Shown here piece after piece: positions 6,940-12,688 of a stretch of 16,075 nt of DNA. Origin of the DNA: Nitrososphaerales archaeon TH526 (GTDB lineage Archaea > Thermoproteota > Nitrososphaeria > Nitrososphaerales > Nitrososphaeraceae); contig JAATVR010000523.1 of the NCBI GenBank assembly GCA_014523665.1, positions 1 through 16,075 on the forward strand, written 5' to 3'. A program made the position numbers and the translations under genes. The notes beneath the pieces were generated by a model that worked only from the letters and a program-made list of their open reading frames with translations, had not been told where the DNA came from and made no database searches. How positions within the stretch are numbered: position 1 is the stretch's first letter; each line of letters begins with the position of its first letter.

Positions 6940-7572
6940 TTGCCCAAGAATGCTGCGATCTATCTTGCACATCTTAACCCGGTAACAAATTCACATTCTA
7001 AAATAATTTCCCGTTTAAGTAAGGACTACCAAGTCTATCTATTTCCGGTCAGGTTTGTGAACAGAAGGCGAGAATTAAACACTAGGAGCTTTCCTTTCAG
7101 TTTTGAAACTAGAAAGTCCATGGTGGAGGAGTTATTTGGGGATTCTGTGAAGATAATTTCAGCATATACATTTCATGCACCATATTTGAGGTATCTGCCT
7201 CCACTGATCTCTCCTTATTCATGGGCCATGAGAAAGGAGATTTTGGATAGCGTTGTAGAAAATGAATTTTTCTCTTATACTGGCGATCGAGCTGAATCTT
7301 GGATGCTCAAGATATATGGACTAAAACCAATGTTAAGTAAGAGGTTAGAAATTTCTGGTACGTTTGTTAGAGACCTCCTATATCGGGATGCAGGCAACCA
7401 TCTTGAAAGGAAAAGTGATGGAGAATGGCCTTGGCACAACCATGTGCCTCCTCAAGTGGTTGAGATCATCTACAAAAATTGGACCACGGTCCAACAATTC
7501 GCTGATTCTGATGATAAGACAGTAAGACTCTTCGGGATGAAATTCCCCCAGGAAGGACTTCTATCCCCATAG
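6940..7572 (+). CDS. Nucleotidylyltransferase-fold protein (NMNAT/cytidylyltransferase-like)
   Basis: A 210-residue soluble protein of the HxGH nucleotidylyltransferase superfamily. It has the N-terminal loop YLAHLNPVTNSH (8-19), where the usual (H/T)xGH is TNSH. An FPFSFETRKSMVEELFG segment lies at 51-67. The C-terminal ISGTFVR (138-144) corresponds to the family's ISxTxxR phosphate-binding motif, and HVPPQVVEII (168-177) resembles the tail of archaeal NMN adenylyltransferases. These motifs imply transfer of a nucleotidyl group to a phosphorylated substrate; NMN is one candidate, but the glycine-to-serine change and unusual middle leave the substrate open. The start is a TTG 45 bases after the alba stop; the frame stays open upstream, so the exact start is uncertain. 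Confidence 0.65.
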   Translation: MPKNAAIYLAHLNPVTNSHSKIISRLSKDYQVYLFPVRFVNRRRELNTRSFPFSFETRKSMVEELFGDSVKIISAYTFHAPYLRYLPPLISPYSWAMRKEILDSVVENEFFSYTGDRAESWMLKIYGLKPMLSKRLEISGTFVRDLLYRDAGNHLERKSDGEWPWHNHVPPQVVEIIYKNWTTVQQFADSDDKTVRLFGMKFPQEGLLSP

Positions 7573-7575
7573 AAC

Positions 7576-7585
7576 ATATTTATAT
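7576..7585 (+). promoter_or_regulatory. TATA-like box for ilvE
   Basis: TATTTATATT lies about 28 bases upstream of ATG 7609. It supports ATG 7609 as a leaderless start over the TTG at 7600. Confidence 0.55.
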
Positions 7586-7608
7586 TAGACAGTAAGACGT
7601 TGCGTTGG

Positions 7609-8529
7609 ATGAAAACGAAAGGCGCCGAATTCATATGGCTGGACGGGAAATTTGTAAAGTGGGAAGATGCAAAAGTGCCTATCTTTACACACGCGCTGCA
7701 TTATGGAACTTCGATTTTTGAGGGAATTCGGGCATATTCGTCGAGGGACAACAAGTTGTATGTATTCAGGCTTGCTGAACACATGGAAAGGCTTCACCGA
7801 TCCGCCCAAGTATATCGCATTAATGTAAATTACTCAGCCAAGGAACTTTGTGATGCCACTTTGGAGTTACTGAGAAAGAACGGTATCGTGGAATCATGTT
7901 ACATTAGACCTCTAAATTTCGTAGGCTTACACGGCATAGATTTGAATGTGACGTTGGATTCCCCAACTTATTGCGCAATAATTGTATTTCCATTCGCGAG
8001 ATATTTTAGTGAAGAAGGGATCAGGGTAGGTGTTTCGTCGTGGCGTAGGATAAGTGATACCTCTATTCCTCCAATGGCAAAAGCCGCTGGTAACTATCTT
8101 AATTCCGTTCTCGCTACTCAAGAAAGCAAAAGACATGGATTTGATGAATCTATTATGCTTGACCAGGAGGGTAACATTAGCGAGGCTCCTGGAGAAAATG
8201 TTTTTCTTGTGCGAGATCATTCAATCTTCACTCCTTACATAGGAAACTCGGCTCTTGAAGGAATTACTCGAAATACTACGTTCGAAATTGCCGCCAATCT
8301 CGGATACACTATTGTTGAAAGGCCCATCTCAAGAACTGAGCTCTATATGGCCGATGAACTTTTTTTGACTGGAACTGCAGCTGAAATAGTTGGAATCCTG
8401 AGTGTGGATGGGCATCCTGTAGGTGATGGAAGGGAAGGACAAATTACCAGGAGAATTCGTCAAGCGTACTCAAGGATAGTTACGGCAGATGAATCTAGAT
8501 TCTCTAGTTGGCTCACTAGTGTATGGTAG
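7609..8529 (+). CDS. ilvE: Branched-chain amino acid aminotransferase
   Basis: A 306-residue fold-type IV PLP enzyme that performs the last, reversible step of leucine, isoleucine and valine synthesis with glutamate as amino donor. The N terminus has WLDGKFVKWEDAKV (10-23), HYGTSIFEGIRAY (31-43) and the FRLAEHMERLHRSA block (53-66). The PLP-binding lysine is K158 in MAKAAGNYLNS (156-166). ISEAPGENVFLV (190-201) and ALEGITRNT (215-223) follow, with FLTGTAAEI (252-260) near the C terminus. Length matches the family. It opens an apparent operon: the next gene's ATG overlaps its last 7 bases. D-amino-acid aminotransferase shares the fold but fits the motifs less well. Confidence 0.9.
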   Translation: MKTKGAEFIWLDGKFVKWEDAKVPIFTHALHYGTSIFEGIRAYSSRDNKLYVFRLAEHMERLHRSAQVYRINVNYSAKELCDATLELLRKNGIVESCYIRPLNFVGLHGIDLNVTLDSPTYCAIIVFPFARYFSEEGIRVGVSSWRRISDTSIPPMAKAAGNYLNSVLATQESKRHGFDESIMLDQEGNISEAPGENVFLVRDHSIFTPYIGNSALEGITRNTTFEIAANLGYTIVERPISRTELYMADELFLTGTAAEIVGILSVDGHPVGDGREGQITRRIRQAYSRIVTADESRFSSWLTSVW

Positions 8530-9503
8530 ACTCAGAGTACGCAGACCTCCACATAGCTGTGATAGGTGTGGGAGGATGGGGAAAAAATCATGCAAGAGTT
8601 TTGAACAATCTTGGAGCCTTAAGAGCTGTTTGCGATATGGACGTGAAACGTGGCGCCGAAATTTCGGAAAAGTACAATGTTAACTACTACACGGCTATTG
8701 ATCAAATGTTAGAAAAGGAGAAAAATTTAGACGCATGTTTCATATGCACTCCGACTAAGAGTCATTATCCCCTGGCAACTAGAATAATCGATAAGGGAAT
8801 ACATCTCTTTGTTGAGAAACCACTATCGTTCTCTTCAGCGGAATGTGATGATCTTGTTGTTTTGGCGCGAAACAAGAAAATAATCTTGACTGCAGGGTAC
8901 ATAGAAAGATATAATCCTGTCGTTCAGGATGTCAAAAGAATAATCCAGAGTAAGAAGTATGGTGACCCATTGATGATGGAGTTCCACAGAGAAAATAGGA
9001 TGCCTGTACATATTACAGACGTTGGAATAATTTACGATACTTCAGTTCATGACATAGATACTGCGATGTATCTTTTTGACAGTAAACCAATCGTTGTTTT
9101 TGCTCGGACAGGGAAAAGATTTCATTCCTTCGAAGACTTTGCTACCATTATGCTAGGTTTCGAAGACCAAAGAGTGGCCATCATTGCATCGAACTGGATC
9201 ACACCCAAAAGAGTGCGAAGATTTAGTGCCGTTTGCACAGACGGAATCATAACTGGAGATTTTATTAGTCAGGAAATCAGGATAGATGATATGGACGCAA
9301 CTACGATACCAAGAAGGGAATTTAAAGAACCTTTGTCTATAGAGATAATATCCTTCCTTGATGCAGTCGGAGGAACCCAGAATAGCTCTAATCCGTTAGT
9401 ATCATCAATTGAGGCAACTCGCGTGACCAAAGTAGCCGAATCTGCAATCCTGTCTAGCAATACCGGTTCCCCGATATATTTGGACTTTAAGGGATGTAGG
9501 TAG
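8523..9503 (+). CDS. Gfo/Idh/MocA-family NAD(P)-dependent oxidoreductase
   Basis: A 326-residue protein with an N-terminal Rossmann domain (IAVIGVGGWGKNHARVL, 11-27), the family signature VEKPLS (97-102), and a C-terminal substrate domain with GYIERYNPVV (125-134) and the active-site DTSVHDID block (172-179). The family oxidises or reduces sugars and related polyols. The pattern resembles archaeal UDP-GlcNAc 3-dehydrogenase-like proteins, so a nucleotide-sugar substrate is plausible but unproven. The gene overlaps ilvE by 7 bases and is followed 2 bases later by the Trm112-like gene, so the three are probably co-transcribed. Co-occurrence with an aminotransferase could hint at 3-amino-sugar synthesis, but that aminotransferase has clear BCAT features. 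Confidence 0.85.
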   Translation: MVDSEYADLHIAVIGVGGWGKNHARVLNNLGALRAVCDMDVKRGAEISEKYNVNYYTAIDQMLEKEKNLDACFICTPTKSHYPLATRIIDKGIHLFVEKPLSFSSAECDDLVVLARNKKIILTAGYIERYNPVVQDVKRIIQSKKYGDPLMMEFHRENRMPVHITDVGIIYDTSVHDIDTAMYLFDSKPIVVFARTGKRFHSFEDFATIMLGFEDQRVAIIASNWITPKRVRRFSAVCTDGIITGDFISQEIRIDDMDATTIPRREFKEPLSIEIISFLDAVGGTQNSSNPLVSSIEATRVTKVAESAILSSNTGSPIYLDFKGCR

Positions 9504-9505
9504 TT

Positions 9506-9874
9506 ATGAGAAAATCATTGCTAGAGATTTTGGCATGCCCAATTGATAAGCACAGCCCCCTTGAGCTTTTTGAAATCAATATACATTTGGCTAATGAATC
9601 TTTATCAGACAAACAAGACGAAAATGGAATGGCACTGGAAGGGCGAACTGATAATGATACCACGTTTGACAATGTCATAGTCAAGGAGGGTGTTCTGTTT
9701 TGCAGTCGGTGTTCTAGGTTTTTCCCGATAATAGATGAGATCCCTATCATGCTGCCCGATGAGCTTCGAGAAAGGGAAAAAGATCTACAATTCCTACAAG
9801 AGTGGGAAACTAAGATTCCTAGCATGATACTTGATCACGGCGTACCTTGGCATATTGATCGAAAAAACACATGA
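9506..9874 (+). CDS. Trm112-family zinc-ribbon-like protein
   Basis: A 122-residue protein with the Trm112 pattern: LLEILACPIDKHSPLEL (5-21) at the N terminus and VLFCSRCSRFFPIIDEIPIMLPDE (63-86) in the second half. Trm112 proteins are small partners that stabilise SAM methyltransferases acting on tRNA, rRNA or release factor. Only three cysteines are present in the metal region (C11, C66, C69), so a full four-cysteine zinc site is not formed, as in other CPIDK-type members. Between the halves lies a polar insertion of about 35 residues. After residue 87 is a C-terminal extension with FLQEWETKIPSMILDHGVPWH (97-116 and beyond). It starts 2 bases after the oxidoreductase stop, as the last gene of the operon. 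Confidence 0.75.
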   Translation: MRKSLLEILACPIDKHSPLELFEINIHLANESLSDKQDENGMALEGRTDNDTTFDNVIVKEGVLFCSRCSRFFPIIDEIPIMLPDELREREKDLQFLQEWETKIPSMILDHGVPWHIDRKNT

Positions 9875-10130
9875 GACAGTAGGACAGAAGCAAAGATGCA
9901 GTGAATGTGCTAGATGTCCAATACTTCAGTTGTTCGAGTTCCCGATAAGGGTCTTTCTTTCCTGTCCTCGGTCGACAGGTCTGCATCCAAAACAGGAGGT
10001 CGACGTCGCAGGTTGGAATCTCTCGTTTTCTTTCGAATTTTTCATATTTTGCGTTATGCGCAAGAATCATTTAGCACAGTACAAATCACGACTTTTGCTC
10101 ATGTCTCCGGCTTACTCGATTGGATTATTT
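9875..10130. other. Gene-free gap with GC-richer hairpins and T-tracts
   Basis: This 256-base interval lies between the convergent Trm112-like and dehydrogenase-like genes. Frames are open on both strands but give low-complexity, unrecognisable proteins. A CCC/GGG mini-hairpin lies at 9941-9951, and a CCTGTC/GACAGG hairpin at 9961-9979. Two GTCGAC palindromes (9971-9976 and 9999-10004) and a TTGCG/CGCAA hairpin (10049-10063) follow. A small structured RNA is possible but unproven. Confidence 0.5.
10026..10050 (+). terminator. Multi-T-tract terminator of the ilvE operon
   Basis: Four T-runs of 3 to 5 bases within 25 bases, about 150 bases past the Trm112-like stop, immediately before a 5-bp hairpin. 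This is the only strongly T-rich plus-strand segment in the gap. Confidence 0.45.
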
Positions 10131-11330
10131 CTACTCGTGAACTTTAGCTTCACACACAGGATTTGCCTTCATGATTATCATATCTAGATTGTGGCTATTC
10201 GTTTTTGAAATAGCGCTAAAGTCATCTTTCGAACAAGCTATGACGACCGTGTTTTTGTCTGTTGGATAGATATCGAGTGAAGAACCTGGTCTCCGTTCTA
10301 CGTCACCAATATAGTCCTTTAACCTCGATTCCATAGTCGAGAACAACTCGATCTTGTCTCCCTTCATTTCATTCTGGTCAAGGGTCCAAGCAATTATTAC
10401 CCTTGTTCTACTTGCCTTAAGTTCAGCCTTCTTTAGAACTAATCGAAGCCTGTCAATCAAATGCTTCACGTATCCCTCAATTCCTTTTATTGTGCCATTT
10501 ACTAAATATGCTAGAGGACCTGCTCCAGAAAGGGATGAGGCAACGACACGAAGATCGTATAATCCGTTTGAAATTTCATCAATATACAAATCTCCATATC
10601 TGTTCTGAAGTACTTGAGAAGGGAATTCTGACGAACGTGTTTGTTTGCATACTTCTAAAGTGCTAGCTAAACCGGTGTAGTGCTCCAGAATTCTGATAAC
10701 GTGGGCAAGCTCGGCGGAATAGATATCAACGATGTTCGAATCCTGTGTTTCGGGCAGATCTTGAATAAGACCTAACAGATGGAGATCGTTCTTATTGGAG
10801 GAGGATGATCCGACCAAAAGATCTGGCTGATTTATTTCAGATAGCGATGTAATCGGCATGTAATAATAATAAATGTCACTTCCTATCACAAACCCTGTCA
10901 GATGTTCAATAAGTGCAATGTTCTCGGTGTTACCTCCTATCCCAGTAGGGAGTGTAAATACGATTGAAGTCCCTGGACTTATGGACCTTACGGCGTCCCT
11001 TAGTTTTGAAGATATGTCAGCCCTTACATCCTGACCTGTCTTCCGAACCTTTGGAGAAAAGAATACGTATGATGCCATTTTAATAGCAACATCCACAGGC
11101 TCTAGTTCAAGCAATGGTTCATCTTCTAGAAGAGAGCTCACAGTAGGATATGTTTTAGTGATTTCAGGCTTGAGCATTATCGCCATTCGCGCGGACTCAT
11201 CGATTAAGGACACCTTATGTCCTCTAGCCGCAATTGCGGAAGCAATTCTGTAACCTTCAGTACTGAGTCCGTATACAACTACTGGCTTAGATGATGTTCC
11301 TAAACTCAAACTGAAATCGCCTCCCCTCAA
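10131..11330 (-). CDS. Diverged nucleotide-sugar (UDP-glucose/ManNAc) dehydrogenase-like protein
   Basis: A 399-residue protein whose layout follows UDP-sugar dehydrogenases. It has an N-terminal Rossmann motif VVVYGLSTEGYRIASAIAARGHKVSLIDE (17-45), a middle segment ISPGTSIVFTLPTGIG (117-132) like the family's STVxPGT region, and SAELAHVIRI (205-214) like SAExxKL. A GAGPLAYL stretch (269-276) sits where the catalytic GGSCxxKD loop should be. The catalytic cysteine is absent there: the only cysteines are C228, C366 and C393. The family lysine after SAEL is H210. It may therefore be non-catalytic, or a dehydrogenase with a different chemistry. The start is uncertain: TTG 11330 fits a TATA-like box at 11357-11363, while TTG 11309 follows a GGGGAGG ribosome-binding-like sequence. 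It is divergent from the DUF354 gene. Confidence 0.5.
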   Translation of the reverse strand: MRGGDFSLSLGTSSKPVVVYGLSTEGYRIASAIAARGHKVSLIDESARMAIMLKPEITKTYPTVSSLLEDEPLLELEPVDVAIKMASYVFFSPKVRKTGQDVRADISSKLRDAVRSISPGTSIVFTLPTGIGGNTENIALIEHLTGFVIGSDIYYYYMPITSLSEINQPDLLVGSSSSNKNDLHLLGLIQDLPETQDSNIVDIYSAELAHVIRILEHYTGLASTLEVCKQTRSSEFPSQVLQNRYGDLYIDEISNGLYDLRVVASSLSGAGPLAYLVNGTIKGIEGYVKHLIDRLRLVLKKAELKASRTRVIIAWTLDQNEMKGDKIELFSTMESRLKDYIGDVERRPGSSLDIYPTDKNTVVIACSKDDFSAISKTNSHNLDMIIMKANPVCEAKVHE

Positions 11331-11356
11331 ACATAGGATAACGCTGCTATGTAAGA

Positions 11357-11363
11357 GTTAAAG
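11357..11363 (-). promoter_or_regulatory. TATA-like box for the dehydrogenase-like gene
   Basis: The minus strand reads CTTTAAC about 30 bases before TTG 11330. The 76-base gap to the DUF354 gene must carry promoters for both directions. Confidence 0.35.
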
Positions 11364-11406
11364 AAAAGTCTTTTCTATTCATGCTTAGTACTCTACCTTA
11401 TATTCT

Positions 11407-12474
11407 ATGAAAGTATGGCTTGATATTTTGACGCCCAAACAGGTTATGTTTTTCAAACCGCTAGTTGACTCTCTCATGACAGGTGGCCACGATGTTCTTT
11501 CCACTTCAAGAGATTATCGGGAAGCGATTGAGCTTGCGAAAATTAAGAACCTTGAGTTAAAGGTAGTTGGTAGGCATGGTGGAGAAGTCAAATACGACAA
11601 GTTAAGAGCAAGCGCGTCTCGCGTATTTGAACTAGCTGAATTAGTACAGGCGTTTGAGCCAGATTTGGCAATCACCTTTTCCTCACCCGAAGGAGCTCGG
11701 GTGGCTTTTGGACTGGGAATCAAACATTATTGTTTCAACGACTCTCCGCATGCCACAGCTGTGTCGAAGCTAACGGCTCCATTGACAGACTTGCTGTTTT
11801 GTCCATGGATAATCCCGTATTCTGTCTGGAATGAATTTGGTTTACCAAAAACGAAAATCGTAAGATACAAGGCATTAGACCCTGTAGCGTGGCTAAAACG
11901 GACGACTAGCCAACTCCACCCAAAAACCAGGGATGTGTTTTATAGGAACGGAAATAAGAAGAAAATTCTAGTGAGATTAGAAGAATCGAAAGCCTCTTAC
12001 TTGACTGAGAGTTCGGTTAAAAAGAATGGTTACCTTTTTCTCGACAGTCTAGTCAAATCAATTCACGATATGGCAAACATTGCTGTTATCTGCCGATATT
12101 CTGATCAGGTGACCAAAGTGAAAGAAAGGTATCAAGATAAAGTTACCGTTGTAGGAAACGTTATTGATGGGACATCTGCAATAGATTCTTGTGACCTCTT
12201 CATAGGAGCTGGAGGAACCATGACAGCAGAGGCTTGTCTCATGGGCAAGCCCTCTATTTCTATAGCTCCCATTTCATTCTTCGTAGAGAGGTATTTAGTA
12301 AAAAGTGGTCTGCTCTTAAAGGCATTGAACCCAACTGATCTAGTGAAACTTGCTACAAAGACTCTCAAGGATCCTCATGGATGCACCATTCAAAAACAGA
12401 ATGCAAAGCTCATCTTGGAAAAAATGGAAGACCCTATCCAAGCAGTCATGCGGTATATCTTAGCTCACCAGTAA
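11407..12474 (+). CDS. DUF354 family protein (GT-B / UDP-GlcNAc 2-epimerase-like)
   Basis: A 355-residue protein of the archaeal DUF354 family, which adopts a glycosyltransferase-B-like two-domain fold related to UDP-GlcNAc 2-epimerases. The N-terminal signature is MKVWLDILTPKQVMFFKPL (1-19). NDSPHATAV (111-119) and PDLAITFSSPEGARVA (85-100) lie in the first domain, and the sugar-nucleotide-binding-like loop FIGAGGTMTAEACLMGKPSI (265-284) lies in the second. No reaction is established for the family. With the divergent dehydrogenase-like gene next to it, a part in cell-surface or lipid-linked sugar metabolism is a reasonable inference. ATG 11407 is chosen because it begins the family's conserved N terminus. 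A TATATT motif at 11398-11404 is too close to serve this start. The stop lies just before the tRNA-Gln promoter. Confidence 0.8.
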   Translation: MKVWLDILTPKQVMFFKPLVDSLMTGGHDVLSTSRDYREAIELAKIKNLELKVVGRHGGEVKYDKLRASASRVFELAELVQAFEPDLAITFSSPEGARVAFGLGIKHYCFNDSPHATAVSKLTAPLTDLLFCPWIIPYSVWNEFGLPKTKIVRYKALDPVAWLKRTTSQLHPKTRDVFYRNGNKKKILVRLEESKASYLTESSVKKNGYLFLDSLVKSIHDMANIAVICRYSDQVTKVKERYQDKVTVVGNVIDGTSAIDSCDLFIGAGGTMTAEACLMGKPSISIAPISFFVERYLVKSGLLLKALNPTDLVKLATKTLKDPHGCTIQKQNAKLILEKMEDPIQAVMRYILAHQ

Positions 12475-12476
12475 CA

Positions 12477-12485
12477 TTATTAAAG
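12477..12485 (+). promoter_or_regulatory. TATA-like box for tRNA-Gln
   Basis: TTATTAAAG starts 3 bases after the DUF354 stop. Usual spacing places transcription start near 12506-12507, which would make the 8-base repeat at 12507-12514 the complete precursor leader. Confidence 0.5.
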
Positions 12486-12506
12486 TTACAGATCATCAAT
12501 AGAAGG

Positions 12507-12514
12507 AGCCCGGA
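12507..12514 (+). repeat. Leader copy of the tRNA-Gln 5' acceptor strand
   Basis: AGCCCGG-A directly precedes AGCCCGG-T at 12515-12522. Both seven-base copies are perfectly complementary to the 3' acceptor strand CCGGGCT (12602-12608). The downstream copy is followed by T-A-G, matching positions U8-A9-G10 seen in the tRNA-Arg of this window, so it is taken as the mature 5' end. The upstream copy would be leader. Confidence 0.7.
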
Positions 12515-12609
12515 AGCCCGGTAGAGTGCATCTTATTAGCGCCGAATGTAGTGGCCAAGCATAGAGGCCTTTGGAGCCTTTGACCCCAGTTCGAATCTGG
12601 GCCGGGCTA
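12515..12609 (+). tRNA. tRNA-Gln(TTG) with non-canonical D-arm intron
   Basis: The mature parts give a 73-base glutamine tRNA (12515-12524 joined to 12547-12609). The acceptor AGCCCGG/CCGGGCT is perfect, and the discriminator is A12609. The D stem is GTGT/GCAT with loop AGTGGCCAA. The anticodon stem GAGGC/GCCTT encloses loop CTTTGGA, anticodon TTG. The T arm CCCAG-TTCGAAT-CTGGG is canonical. Without removal of 22 bases the D arm cannot form. No CCA is encoded, and a T6 tract follows. The intron limits come from a bulge-helix-bulge that I folded by hand, not from a covariance model. Confidence 0.85.
12525..12546 (+). other. tRNA-Gln intron, between positions 10 and 11
   Basis: In the precursor, CGGT (12519-12522) can pair with GCCG (12541-12544), flanked by 3-base bulges AGA (12523-12525) and AAT (12545-12547). 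Cutting each bulge after its second base, as archaeal splicing endonuclease does, removes exactly 22 bases. This restores G10-T11 and a normal D stem. An alternative GTGC/GCGC hairpin (12526-12529/12539-12542) partly competes with this helix, and the outer helix is weak. Confidence 0.65.
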
Positions 12610-12612
12610 TGC

Positions 12613-12618
12613 TTTTTT
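12613..12618 (+). terminator. T6 terminator of tRNA-Gln
   Basis: Six T residues begin 4 bases past the discriminator base. The remaining gap to the argH stop at 12689 holds no recognisable gene. Confidence 0.6.
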
Positions 12619-12688
12619 GGTCCTTTGAAAGAAAGCGTGTCTTTTAAGTCACTTTAGTATTTAGGGAATTTCTATCGATGAACTATGA

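Noticed and set aside
9990..10025. Degenerate T-arm-like sequence (GTTGGAATC) suggesting a tRNA remnant
   Set aside because: No paired T stem around it and no acceptor or anticodon arm at the right distance.
9819..10187. Overlapping frames of 77-118 codons on both strands after the Trm112-like gene
   Set aside because: Composition is unlike the neighbouring proteins, the longest overlaps two real genes, and the T-tracts and hairpins explain the region better.
12507..12514. First AGCCCGG copy as the mature 5' end of tRNA-Gln
   Set aside because: It is followed by A-A instead of the usual U8, and no splice pair then gives a normal D arm; the second copy fits better. Not fully excluded.
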